Origin: Novosphingobium aureum
Lineage (GTDB): Bacteria > Pseudomonadota > Alphaproteobacteria > Sphingomonadales > Sphingomonadaceae
Direction: 5' to 3'
DNA length: 64,000 nt
Assembly (NCBI RefSeq): GCF_015865035.1
Contig: NZ_JADZGI010000002.1
Location: forward strand, 62,001 to 126,000
This document shows, piece after piece, positions 29,860-38,871 of the stretch (its first letter is position 1; every line of letters starts with the position of its first letter). A program made the translations under genes and the position numbers. The notes beneath the pieces were generated by a model. It made no database searches and had not been told where the DNA came from. It worked only from the letters and a program-made list of their open reading frames with translations.

Positions 29860-30168
29860 GGACGCTCTCCTATGCAGGCCGCCCGGCGTTTTCGGGACCG
29901 CATGAGCGGCAACGGCACTGAATTTCAGCATGGACGCAAGTTGCCTTGCCCCCGCTCTCCCGCAACTTCCTGAATACATGGCTAGCACAGGCGTGCATTG
30001 CAGCAAGCGAGATTGTGCGCCGCCGCAAAATAAACCGCAACAGCCTCTTGGTCGGCACCCTCGACCGCGGCGAAAAGGTCTCGGCGACGGCGCCTCAGGA
30101 GCGCTATATAGGCGAAATGGCACCGGATTTTCTGGTCAGCCGCCTCGTCGCGGGCTAGGCTTGGCGCC
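29860..30168. promoter_or_regulatory. Divergent promoter region between glgP and the CPA1 antiporter
   Basis: 309 bases without a credible gene. The AGGAG ribosome site of glgP sits at the left end. No convincing promoter boxes, riboswitch or RNA gene were seen. It must hold the glycogen operon promoter, since nothing upstream runs leftward. Confidence 0.4.
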
Positions 30169-31440
30169 ATGCATGAACTCACCGCGTTCGACGCCGCCTC
30201 GATCCTCATCGTGCTTGCCGCCGGCCTTGGCTACCTCAACTATCGTATCCTCAAGCTGCCGGTGACGATCGGCCTGACGGTCATGGGCACCCTCGCCTCG
30301 CTGCTCATCGTGATCTACGACCACCTGGTGCCCTCCAGCAACCTCGCGGACACAATGGGCAACTTCCTCGCGGACATCGATTTTTCGAGGACCTTGATGG
30401 AAGGCATGCTCTCGTTCCTGCTCTTCGCGGGCGCGATGCACGTGAGCTGGGCGCACATGCGCCGCGGCGCTCTGCCGATCATGGTCTTCTCGACCGTCGG
30501 CGTGCTGCTCTCGACCGCAATCGTCGGCTTTGCCTTTCACGCCGCCTCGCTGGCGTTCTCGGTCCCGGTCCCGCTCGCCTGGTGCATGGTGCTGGGCGCA
30601 CTGATCAGCCCCACCGACCCGGTCTCGGTCATGGCGGTAATGAAGCGCGCTGCAATGCCCGAGACCCTGCAGGCCACAGTCGCCGGCGAAAGCCTCTTCA
30701 ACGACGGCATCGGCGTGGTCGTCTTCACGATCCTGATCGCCATCGCCACCGGTACCGAGACCTTTACCTGGTCCTATGCGCTGGGCCACTTCGCGCAGGA
30801 AGCGCTGGGCGGTGCGGTCCTGGGTCTCGTCATCGGCTGGATCGGGTTCACGGCGATGAAGTCGATCGACGAATACAACATCGAGGTCATGATCAGCCTC
30901 GCGGTGGTGATGGGCGGATATTCGATCGCCATGGCGCTGCATGTCAGCGGCCCGGTGGCCATGGCCATCGCCGGTCTCATCATCGGCAATGCCGGCATGG
31001 CCCACGCGATGAGCGACGTAACCCGCGACTACGTAGTCAAGTTCTGGGCTCTCGTCGACGAGATCCTCAATGCCGTGCTGTTCCTGCTGATCGGCCTCGA
31101 GGTTATCGCGCTCGACCTCGAGCCGGCCTACCTCCTGCTCGCCATCTCGACCATCGCCATCGTCCTTGCCGCCCGCGTGATCTCGGTCGGGGTGCCGCTC
31201 GTGGCAATGAAGAAGGCCATCGACATGGGGCCGCTGGCCTTCCCGACGCTCGTCTGGGGTGGCCTTCGCGGCGGCATCTCGATCGCGCTCGCGCTGGCCC
31301 TGCCCGCATCGGTGATCCGCTCGGAGCTGCTGGCGGTGACATACGTTGTGGTCATCTTCGCCGTCATCGTGCAGGGCGGTTCGATCAGCCGCCTGATCGA
31401 CTATATCAAGACGCGCAGTGCAACCGCCCCGGCAGAGTGA
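30169..31440 (+). CDS. Cation:proton antiporter, CPA1 (NhaP) family
   Basis: 423 residues with about 12 membrane helices. It should exchange Na+ or K+ for protons across the inner membrane. Typical CPA1 blocks are GALISPTDPVSVMAVM, and GESLFNDGIGVVVF with the ion-binding Asn-Asp pair. LLIGLEVIAL and WGGLRGGISIALALALP near the end complete the pattern. It lacks the long cytoplasmic regulatory tail of some NhaP proteins. It is six bases from the DUF389 gene and probably cotranscribed with it. Confidence 0.92.
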   Translation: MHELTAFDAASILIVLAAGLGYLNYRILKLPVTIGLTVMGTLASLLIVIYDHLVPSSNLADTMGNFLADIDFSRTLMEGMLSFLLFAGAMHVSWAHMRRGALPIMVFSTVGVLLSTAIVGFAFHAASLAFSVPVPLAWCMVLGALISPTDPVSVMAVMKRAAMPETLQATVAGESLFNDGIGVVVFTILIAIATGTETFTWSYALGHFAQEALGGAVLGLVIGWIGFTAMKSIDEYNIEVMISLAVVMGGYSIAMALHVSGPVAMAIAGLIIGNAGMAHAMSDVTRDYVVKFWALVDEILNAVLFLLIGLEVIALDLEPAYLLLAISTIAIVLAARVISVGVPLVAMKKAIDMGPLAFPTLVWGGLRGGISIALALALPASVIRSELLAVTYVVVIFAVIVQGGSISRLIDYIKTRSATAPAE

Positions 31441-31446
31441 CCGCAC

Positions 31447-33207
31447 ATGACCAAGCCCCCCGAAACACCGCCCGCCAGCGCAGGGCCGGACCCGGCCATG
31501 CCCGAGACCCGGTTGCCCGGCGATAGCCCCGCGCCTGAAACCGCCACCACTACCGAGGGCGATGCGCGCGACCGTTTCCACCAGCTGTGGCGCCGCCGCC
31601 CGTGGTGGGTGCGCCGGGCAGAAGCCTTCGTGCATCTCATGCGGGTGCGTTTCGCGCACCTCGTGCTGCTGCCCGAACTGACCCCCGACCAGGCCTATGA
31701 CCTGCGCCAGACGGTCCGCCAGGAAGGCCAGCTCACGCGTGGCTACATGCTGATGTGTGCGCTCGCGGCGGGCATCGCCATCCTCGGCCTGCTCCAGTCC
31801 TCGACCGCAGTCGTCATCGGAGCCATGCTCGTCTCGCCGTTGATGAGCCCGATTGCCTCGCTCGGTTTCGGTTTCGCCTCGCTCGACGGACACCGTATCC
31901 GCGACGCAGTCCGGGTCGTCGCTATCGGCGCAGCCATCGGCATCGCCACGGGTATCCTGCTGACCTGGCTCTCGCCGATCCGCAACGCCACGCCCGAGAT
32001 TCTCGCCCGCACCGAACCGACCCTGCTCGACCTCGCGGTCGCGCTGTTTTCGGGTGTCGCGGGTGGCTACGCCACGGTCATCGGCAAGGGCGGCACCGCA
32101 ATCGGCGTCGCGATCGCCACCGCGCTGATGCCGCCGCTCACCGTGATAGGATATGGCATCGGCGTGTTCCAGCCGATGTTCGCCTTTGGCGCCTTCCTGC
32201 TGTTTCTCACCAACCTTGCCGCGATCACTTTCGCCTTCGCGGTCATCGCCCGCCTCTCGGGCGCGGCGCGGCCCTTCGGCAAGGTCGAGTGGACCCCGCG
32301 CTACGTCGCGGTGCTTATCGCGGCCTTCCTTGCCCTCGCCACCCCGCTGACGATGACGCTGATGAAGCTGACCAGCGAGGCACGCATTCGCTCTGCGGCA
32401 CAGACCGCGATCGAACATGCCTGCGGCGACCAGAACGTGACCATCGCCCAGCTCGACGTGCGATCGCGCATGTTCGGTGCCCCCTCGGTACGCGCACTGG
32501 TAATCTCGCCCAGCTACACCGGTAACGCCGAGAGCCGCACCGAAGCGCTGCTACGCGATACGCTCGGCCAGGACGTGGAGGTCAGCCTCCAGCAGGTCCT
32601 CGCAGCCGACGTCCAGTCGCAGACCCGCGCCATGGTCGATGCCGCGATGGAGCGCACAACTGCAGGCATCGCGGCGGACGTCCCCCCCTACAAGTCGATC
32701 CGCCAGAAAGTGGGCCTGCCCACCCGCTCCTTGTGGAGCGACCGCGCACAGCGCATGGTCTACGTCGAACCGGTCCCGGCGCCCGAATGGACGCTGGCCG
32801 ACTACCGTGCCACCGAACAGGCCGCCAACCAGGGCGTGACCGGATGGACGGTGCGCCTCGTCCCGCCACCACAGGCGAGCCTCACCGTGCGGCTGAGCGA
32901 GACTGCCGAAGACCAGCCCGTCGCAGACGGCGACGCGACAGACGCAATCCCTGCCGATCTGGCGGTCTGGGCGCTGCAGCGCTGGGGCATGGGCGAGGTA
33001 ACCCTATCGGGCGCCAGCCATGACCGGCTCGCCGGACTGGCCAAGATGCTTTCGGATGGTGGCATCGCCGCCCAGATCGTCCCCCTGGTGATCCCCCCGG
33101 GCGAAGAAGACGAGCTTGCTCCAGCACGCACCGCGACGATCTCAGTATACGCAGCCAGCCCTTCGCAGGTGTCCAGACAGCAGGCTGCAGCCAGAGACGA
33201 TCAATAG
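31447..33207 (+). CDS. DUF389 (TIGR00341-like) membrane protein
   Basis: 586 residues. After a Pro/Thr-rich start, LMRVRFAHLVLLPELTPD leads into a membrane domain of about six helices. The DUF389 core motif is at residues about 120-145 (STAVVIGAMLVSPLMSPI, then LGFGFASLDG). A second Gly-rich block is GGYATVIGKGGTAIGVAIATALMPPL. About 270 soluble residues follow, an unusually long C-terminal extension. The family function is not known. Linkage to the CPA1 antiporter suggests a role in ion homeostasis, which is only inference. Confidence 0.85.
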   Translation: MTKPPETPPASAGPDPAMPETRLPGDSPAPETATTTEGDARDRFHQLWRRRPWWVRRAEAFVHLMRVRFAHLVLLPELTPDQAYDLRQTVRQEGQLTRGYMLMCALAAGIAILGLLQSSTAVVIGAMLVSPLMSPIASLGFGFASLDGHRIRDAVRVVAIGAAIGIATGILLTWLSPIRNATPEILARTEPTLLDLAVALFSGVAGGYATVIGKGGTAIGVAIATALMPPLTVIGYGIGVFQPMFAFGAFLLFLTNLAAITFAFAVIARLSGAARPFGKVEWTPRYVAVLIAAFLALATPLTMTLMKLTSEARIRSAAQTAIEHACGDQNVTIAQLDVRSRMFGAPSVRALVISPSYTGNAESRTEALLRDTLGQDVEVSLQQVLAADVQSQTRAMVDAAMERTTAGIAADVPPYKSIRQKVGLPTRSLWSDRAQRMVYVEPVPAPEWTLADYRATEQAANQGVTGWTVRLVPPPQASLTVRLSETAEDQPVADGDATDAIPADLAVWALQRWGMGEVTLSGASHDRLAGLAKMLSDGGIAAQIVPLVIPPGEEDELAPARTATISVYAASPSQVSRQQAAARDDQ

Positions 33208-33264
33208 CGCGACTGTTGACCGCGCGCAGATCTCTCGCGGAGCCTGACCCTGGAGGCAGGACCG

Positions 33265-34020
33265 TTAGGCGACGAATGCCTCGCAGGCGAGAAGGACACG
33301 GTGGCGGATGCGACGGATGTGCAGCACGAGTGCCGCCTGAGCGCCCTCGATGTCGCGCCGCGCGACGGCCTCGTAGTGGAGCCGGTATTCGAGGCCATGG
33401 GCCAGCTTGTCCGACTGTTCGTCACCTGTCGGCTGGAGCACTGCCAGCCGGTCGGACCTGCCCGCTTCGCTGGCGAGAAAGCGCCTGAGCGAGGCGAGGC
33501 GATAGCTATGCGTAGTATCCCAGACCCGCGCCACGATCTGCGCGAGAAACGGCGAGCTGTGCCGACGATAGCTGGCATCGTGGTAGGCCCGGTAGCGCAG
33601 CATGCTCTCGCCGAGTTCCTGCGCAGCCTCGGCATGCAGCAAGGTCTCGTGGAGATACTCGATGTCAGCTTGCTCGAAATTGCTCAACGAATCCGCCAGC
33701 AGCAGCGGCTCAATCCGCTCGCGCACGTCAAATGAGGCTTCGAGATCGCGCCGGGTCAGGCTGATCACCCGCGCGCCGGCATTGGTACGGATGCTCACCA
33801 GCCCGCGCGATTCCAGCATGCGCAGGGCATCGCGCACCGGGATGCGGCTGGTACTCAGCTCATCGGCAAGTTCGTCCTGCTTGATCCGCGCGCCGGGCTC
33901 AAGCGTTCCATCGAGAATGCGAGCAGCCAGGATATCCGCCACGCGCTCCGATGCCACGCCTGCTCCCTGCGGTGCAGATTGGCGCGACAGCGGCTCGTTC
34001 GGATAGGGCTCGATGTTCAT
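33265..34020 (-). CDS. GntR family transcriptional regulator, FCD (FadR) subfamily
   Basis: 251 residues from ATG at 34020. The N-terminal winged helix-turn-helix has ILDGTLEPGARIKQDELADELSTSR, then PVRDALRMLESRGLVSI, which is the GntR signature. The C-terminal all-helical FCD domain carries the metal-ligand histidines in RAYHDASYRR and HGLEYRLHYEAVARRD. FCD proteins usually repress sugar-acid or organic-acid genes until the acid binds. It lies downstream of the GntP-type permease on the same strand and probably controls it. A perfect 17-base inverted repeat 24 bases before its start could be its operator. Confidence 0.9.
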   Translation of the reverse strand: MNIEPYPNEPLSRQSAPQGAGVASERVADILAARILDGTLEPGARIKQDELADELSTSRIPVRDALRMLESRGLVSIRTNAGARVISLTRRDLEASFDVRERIEPLLLADSLSNFEQADIEYLHETLLHAEAAQELGESMLRYRAYHDASYRRHSSPFLAQIVARVWDTTHSYRLASLRRFLASEAGRSDRLAVLQPTGDEQSDKLAHGLEYRLHYEAVARRDIEGAQAALVLHIRRIRHRVLLACEAFVA

Positions 34021-34043
34021 GGCAGTTCTGCTCGCAACGGCAC

Positions 34044-34060
34044 GAAGCACCTCGTGCTTC
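34044..34060. promoter_or_regulatory. Inverted repeat upstream of the FCD regulator, possible operator
   Basis: GAAGCAC-CTC-GTGCTTC is a perfect 7-bp inverted repeat flanked by an AT-rich run. It lies just before the gntR-type start and after the permease gene. On the minus strand it is not followed by a T run, so an operator is likelier than a terminator. Confidence 0.4.
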
Positions 34061-34193
34061 TAAAAAATTCTTGAGGTGTTTTTCATAACTTACGCGAATT
34101 GGCTGACTTAGCCAGCCGCAGCGGCCAAACAGGCAGGACGATCTGCTCAATCTCCCGCAGCCACAGGGCACTGCATCGCATTGGCTGGGCTGA

Positions 34194-35549
34194 TCAGAAC
34201 ATCGTGAACAGTGCGATCGCCACCGCCAGCCCGACCGTCGGCACCGCCAGTGTGAGCACGGCGATGGCCGGATAGGCGCGCTGGTGCGTCTCACCGCAGA
34301 TCGCGCGCACGGTGGTGACGACATAGCCGTTGTGCGGAAGGCTATCGAGCGCGCCACTGGCGATGGCGACGACGCGGTGCAGCTGCGCCGGGTCGGCTCC
34401 GGCATCGAGGTAGCCGGGCGCGAGCAAGGGCAGAGCGATTGTTTGACCGCCCGAGGCAGAGCCTGTCAGGCCTGCGATGACAGATACCGCGATGGCCGCC
34501 CCGATCAGCGGATTTCCAGGAATGTCGCGCACCACGCTCAGCGCGTCCTGAAAGGCGGGCGAAAGTGCAGCGACCGAGCCGAAGCCGACAACCGCACAGG
34601 TGTTCGTGATCGCGACGACAGCCCCGGTCGCGCCGCGCGAAAACGCCGCAGGCATGCCAGCGCGGGCCCTGATACCGACGAGCACCGCCACCGCCGTACC
34701 GCAGCCCAGCGCCAGGACAAGCGCCCACTTGCCCAGCGATTGCGCCGGAAGAACGGCGGCGACACCCGGCAGGCCCTGAGGATACTGGAACAGGAGAAAC
34801 ACGATCAGCACGGTCACGAGAGGCAGGAGGCAAAGCAGCGGATGCGGCAAGTTCTCTCCTGCAACGATACCGTCGTCGCTGGGCCGCCGCTCGAAGCGCT
34901 CGCCTCGCTTCACCGCACGCACCACCATGCGATCGAGCAACAGGTAGCCGCCTGTCGCCATCAGCACGGCGACGACGAGACTGACCTGCCAGCCGGCGTA
35001 GGCCGTCGTGCCCAGGTATTGCATCGGGATAAGGTTCTGGATCTCGGGCGAGCCGGCGCTGGTCATGGTGAACGTGACCGAGCCGAAGCACAGGGCGGCG
35101 GGGATGAAACGTCGCGGCAGGTTCGCCTCGCTGAACAGGTGGACCGCCAGCGGATAGACCGCGAAGCCGACGATGAACACCGAGACACCGCCATAGGTCA
35201 GCAGCGCACAGGCCGCGACGACTGCGAGCACGGCATGGCGGATACCGATGCGCGCGACAACCGCGCGCGCGACGCTGGCTGCCGCCCCGCTCGCTCCCAT
35301 CACCTCGCCGAAGATCGCGCCGAGGAGGAACATCAGGAACCAGTCGGCGAAGAACCCGGTGAACCCGCCCATGTAGCTGGTCGCGAAATCGGGTGTGCCC
35401 TCGCCCGCCAATGGCGGAAGCCAGGCAAGGCCGCTGGTCAGCGCTACCAGCGCTGCGGCCACCGGCCCGGCAAGCAGGATGTTTACCCCGCGCACGGTCA
35501 TCACGATTAGCAGGACGAGGGCCGCGGCCAGTCCGATGGCACTGATCAA
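34194..35549 (-). CDS. GntP family organic/sugar-acid:H+ symporter
   Basis: 451 residues with about 12 membrane helices. TTG at 35549 is chosen because GGGAG lies 8 bases upstream and the protein then opens with its first helix (LAAALVLLIVMTVRG). GntP-type features are the early LAGPVAAALVALTSG, the central GGVSVFIVGFAVYPLA and AAALCFGSVTFTMTSAGSPEIQN, and late ASGALDSLPHNGYVVTTV. Members import gluconate or related hydroxy acids with protons. No catabolic gene is adjacent, so the substrate is open. It is followed by an FCD regulator on the same strand. Confidence 0.85.
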   Translation of the reverse strand: MISAIGLAAALVLLIVMTVRGVNILLAGPVAAALVALTSGLAWLPPLAGEGTPDFATSYMGGFTGFFADWFLMFLLGAIFGEVMGASGAAASVARAVVARIGIRHAVLAVVAACALLTYGGVSVFIVGFAVYPLAVHLFSEANLPRRFIPAALCFGSVTFTMTSAGSPEIQNLIPMQYLGTTAYAGWQVSLVVAVLMATGGYLLLDRMVVRAVKRGERFERRPSDDGIVAGENLPHPLLCLLPLVTVLIVFLLFQYPQGLPGVAAVLPAQSLGKWALVLALGCGTAVAVLVGIRARAGMPAAFSRGATGAVVAITNTCAVVGFGSVAALSPAFQDALSVVRDIPGNPLIGAAIAVSVIAGLTGSASGGQTIALPLLAPGYLDAGADPAQLHRVVAIASGALDSLPHNGYVVTTVRAICGETHQRAYPAIAVLTLAVPTVGLAVAIALFTMF

Positions 35550-35738
35550 TTCAGTATCTCCCGGTCTTGTTGTCACGGACCCGCACCGCATCGGGCCCGC
35601 ACCGTATCACGCGATCGTGCAGCGACACGCCCGCCCTGTCCACGCCCGAGACACCTCTAAGTAGAACTTCGCAGCCGTCGGCTCACCTGCCCTAAGCGAT
35701 GGTTTGCCAAGAAGATGCGTGCAGGACGGGACTTCATC

Positions 35739-37067
35739 ATGACACTCAGGCGCATCGCACCGGGACAGGTAGAGCTGGGCATGTTCGTCCATGCCTTCGA
35801 GGGTGGCTGGCTCAACCATCCGTTCTGGCGCACGCAGTTTCTCGTAGATGACGAGGATCGGCTCTCCGCGATCCGCAAGGGACGCCTCGCAGCCGTGGTG
35901 ATCGATACCGCACGCGGCCGCGACCTGGCACCCGACCCCGCCGATACCCGCCCCCCGCCTTCGCTGGCAACGCAAGGAACCACCGCCCGGCGTCGCCTCG
36001 CCGAACTCGTCAGCACGGCTTCCGCCTCTTCGCATGCGACCGAGCAGCCCATAGCGCGCCCGCCTGCCGTTCGCATCGCGGGACGGGCACCGCGCTCGGG
36101 GCCGGTTCCGATCGCACGTGAATTCGGCAATGCACGCCTGGCTGCGGGTCGGGCGCGCAAGGCGATCTCGAAGGTCTTCCTCGAAGCACGGCTCGGCAAG
36201 TCGCCGCGCGTTGCCGATGTCGCCCCGCTGGTCGAGGACATCTTCGCCTCGATCCAGCGCAATCCCTATGCCTTCTCGGGACTCATGCTGTGCAAGTCCG
36301 ACAGCGAGGCAGCCTACCAGCACATGCTCTCGGTCAGCGCGCTGATGGTGAGCCTCGCGCGGCAGATGCGGCTGCCTCCGGGCGAGACCCGGCTGGCAGG
36401 CATGGCCGGACTGTTGCTCGACGTCGGACTGGCCAAGGTCGATACGGATCTGGCTGCAATCGCCCGCGATGAAACAGGCTGCGAGGCCATGGACCGTGCC
36501 CGGGCGGAACTGCGCGGGCGTCACTGCGTGGTCGGGCGCGAGATGCTTGCCGCCGCCGACGACGTGCCCGATGAAGTCCTTCAGGTTGCCATGCGCCACC
36601 ATGAAAGGCTCGACGGCAGCGGCTTCCCGCAGGGCCTCGACGCACGCGATCTCGACGTGTTCTCGCGCATGGCCTCGATCTGCGACCGTTACGACCTGCT
36701 TGTCTCAGGGGCCGGCGAAGACACCGCGCTGGACCCGGCCGAGGCCATGCAGTGGCTGATGGAACGCGCAAGCGCCTTCGACGCCGATATCCTCGCCCGC
36801 TTCAAGGAGGCCCTCGGGGTCTACCCGGTCGGCGCCTTCGTGGTCCTGCGTTCGCAGCGGATCGCGATGGTCATAGACCAGTCACCCGATGCCCCCGAGC
36901 TGCCGACGGTCAAGGCGTTCTACTCCCTCGCCAGCGGCAAGCACGTGCGCGCGCAGGTGATCGCGCTGTCGCAATGCTTCGGCGAGGACGCGATCGAGGG
37001 CGTGGCGGACCTGTGCCACTACGGCCTGCCTCCCGCGCAGGACCTGCGCGCGGGACTGCTCAAATAG
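35739..37067 (+). CDS. Degenerate HD-GYP domain protein with N-terminal DUF3391
   Basis: 442 residues from ATG 35739 (ATG 35715 is possible). RRIAPGQVELGMFV is the DUF3391 start seen in HD-GYP phosphodiesterases of this type. An Ala/Arg/Pro-rich linker follows, then a helical domain. The HD pair is replaced by Leu227-Asp228 in GLLLDVGLAKVD, where active enzymes have HDIGK. HHERLDGSGFP (GYP changed to GFP) is kept. With the metal-binding histidine lost, c-di-GMP hydrolysis is doubtful and a binding or scaffold role is more likely. It stands alone and converges on the SLC13 gene. Confidence 0.82.
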   Translation: MTLRRIAPGQVELGMFVHAFEGGWLNHPFWRTQFLVDDEDRLSAIRKGRLAAVVIDTARGRDLAPDPADTRPPPSLATQGTTARRRLAELVSTASASSHATEQPIARPPAVRIAGRAPRSGPVPIAREFGNARLAAGRARKAISKVFLEARLGKSPRVADVAPLVEDIFASIQRNPYAFSGLMLCKSDSEAAYQHMLSVSALMVSLARQMRLPPGETRLAGMAGLLLDVGLAKVDTDLAAIARDETGCEAMDRARAELRGRHCVVGREMLAAADDVPDEVLQVAMRHHERLDGSGFPQGLDARDLDVFSRMASICDRYDLLVSGAGEDTALDPAEAMQWLMERASAFDADILARFKEALGVYPVGAFVVLRSQRIAMVIDQSPDAPELPTVKAFYSLASGKHVRAQVIALSQCFGEDAIEGVADLCHYGLPPAQDLRAGLLK

Positions 37068-37074
37068 GCAAGGC

Positions 37075-38856
37075 TCAGATGCCGTACCAGAACACCAGTG
37101 AGGTAGAGAGCGCCGCGACCATGATCAGCACCAGCGGAATGCCCGAGCGCAAGTAGTCGGCAAAGGTGTAATCGCCCTCGGTCAGGATCATCATGTTGGT
37201 CTGGTAGGCGACCGGTGTCGCGTAGCACAGGTTGCAGCCGAACAGCACGGCAAGCACCAGCGGCTCGGCAGGCATGTCGAGCTGCTGCGCGATGTTGAAG
37301 GCGATCGGGGTGCCGACCGCAGCCGCAGCGGTGTTCGAGGCAAAGTTCGTGAGCATGGTCACGAAGACCATGATCGCGGCCAGAACGCCTGCCGGCGGGA
37401 GATACTGCAGCCCGCTCGAAAGCAGCCCCCCAAGCCAGGCCGCCGCACCCGACACGAGGATGAACTTGCCAATGGCGATCGAGGCCGCGACGAGCACGAT
37501 GACCTGCGCCGACAAGGCACGCCCGACCCGCTCGAAGCGCACACAGCCGGTGGCGAACATCAGGATCGCGCCGGAGAGCGCAGAGATCGCGATCGGAACC
37601 AGCCCGAGGCTGGCGAGCCCGACTGCGCCGGCCATGATCGCGACCGCGAGCAGAGCCTTGCCCGAGCGCGCGATTTCCTCGCTGCCCTCGATCTGGAGCA
37701 GCCCCTCGTTCTGCGCGAACTGGCGCAGTTCCTCGGGCATGCCCATCATCAGCAGGACGTCGCCCTCCATCATCGTCGCGTCGGGCGAATGCTGGCGGGT
37801 ATCGCGCAAGGGCTGCCGGGCATGGTGGATGCCCAGCATGGCGATGCCTTCGAAGCCCGCAGTGCTCGGCGTCAGCCCTATCAGGCGGCTGTCGGGCGCG
37901 ACGATCATTTCGGCGACCATCAGGTCCTTGCCGGTGCGTCCGGAATCGGCGTTGATCCGCTCGACCAGCCAGGTCGGCGCGAGCGAGGCCGACATCTTGC
38001 GCGCGGTCTCACGCAGTCCGTCGTAGGTACCCTCGACCAGCAGCCGGCGTCCGACATGACCGCGATTTCCTGGCGGCAGCCAGGCGGTGACGTCGTCAGC
38101 GGCGATCCCGCGCACTTCCTCGATGGTCTTGCCGCGTACCGGGCTTTCCTGGGCCATGCGCAGCTTCGCGAGGAAGCGGCGGCTCTCGACCGATACCGTC
38201 CTGGTGTTGTCGGGCAGCAGCTTGGGCATGACCAGCCACAGGTAGGGCAGCGCGAGGATCATCGCGCTCAGCACGATCGGGGTGAAGTGGAACACGGTGA
38301 GCGAGCGCATGCCCAGGTCCTGCGCGATCGAGACGACGAGCAGGTTGGTCGAGGTGCCGATGGTGGTCGACATGCCCCCGATCAGGATCGCGGCATTGAC
38401 CGGGATCAGCGTCTTGGAAGCCGGCATCCCGCCGCGCATCGCCATCTGCGCGAGAATCGGGATCATCAGCACCAGCACAGGGGTGTCGTTGATGAGCATC
38501 GACATGAACAGGCACACGACCAGCGTGAACAGGAGCCCCAGGCTCTTGTTGTACCGCCATATCCGCGCCAGCGAGCGCGCCGCCGGATCGAGCGCGCCGG
38601 TCACCACGAGCCCGCGCCCGAGGATCATTAGCGAACAGATGGTGACCAGCGCGTAGTGCCCGAAGCCCTCGAAGGCGAGCTCGAGCCCGGCGTACTTGTC
38701 CTCGCCCGGCATCGGCAGGACGTAGAGCAGCAGCGCGATGGCGCCAATGGTCAGCAGCGAGACGATCTCGACGCGCAACCTGCCGTTGATGAAGCCATAG
38801 AACATGGCAATCGCAAGCACCATCGCGCTTGCGGCGTGAAGTCCGGGCAGCATCAT
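37075..38856 (-). CDS. SLC13/DASS family permease with TrkA-C domain
   Basis: 593 residues. Two membrane bundles flank a soluble middle part. The first bundle has LINDTPVLVLMIPIL and STTIGTSTNLLVVSIA (the SNT-like motif of DASS carriers). The second has LTNFASNTAAAAVGTPIAF. Residues about 300-390 form a RCK/TrkA-C-like regulatory domain (VAEMIVAPDSRLIGLT, EGDVLLMMG). Relatives move sulfate, dicarboxylates or other anions with sodium; the substrate is not evident. It is 15 bases from the GNAT-nitrilase gene upstream, so they may form an operon. Confidence 0.87.
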   Translation of the reverse strand: MMLPGLHAASAMVLAIAMFYGFINGRLRVEIVSLLTIGAIALLLYVLPMPGEDKYAGLELAFEGFGHYALVTICSLMILGRGLVVTGALDPAARSLARIWRYNKSLGLLFTLVVCLFMSMLINDTPVLVLMIPILAQMAMRGGMPASKTLIPVNAAILIGGMSTTIGTSTNLLVVSIAQDLGMRSLTVFHFTPIVLSAMILALPYLWLVMPKLLPDNTRTVSVESRRFLAKLRMAQESPVRGKTIEEVRGIAADDVTAWLPPGNRGHVGRRLLVEGTYDGLRETARKMSASLAPTWLVERINADSGRTGKDLMVAEMIVAPDSRLIGLTPSTAGFEGIAMLGIHHARQPLRDTRQHSPDATMMEGDVLLMMGMPEELRQFAQNEGLLQIEGSEEIARSGKALLAVAIMAGAVGLASLGLVPIAISALSGAILMFATGCVRFERVGRALSAQVIVLVAASIAIGKFILVSGAAAWLGGLLSSGLQYLPPAGVLAAIMVFVTMLTNFASNTAAAAVGTPIAFNIAQQLDMPAEPLVLAVLFGCNLCYATPVAYQTNMMILTEGDYTFADYLRSGIPLVLIMVAALSTSLVFWYGI

Positions 38857-38871
38857 GTCGGGCCTTGTGCC

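Noticed and set aside
30136..32418. 760-codon open frame on the minus strand
   Set aside because: Antisense to the antiporter and DUF389 genes; charged low-complexity translation unlike any protein family.
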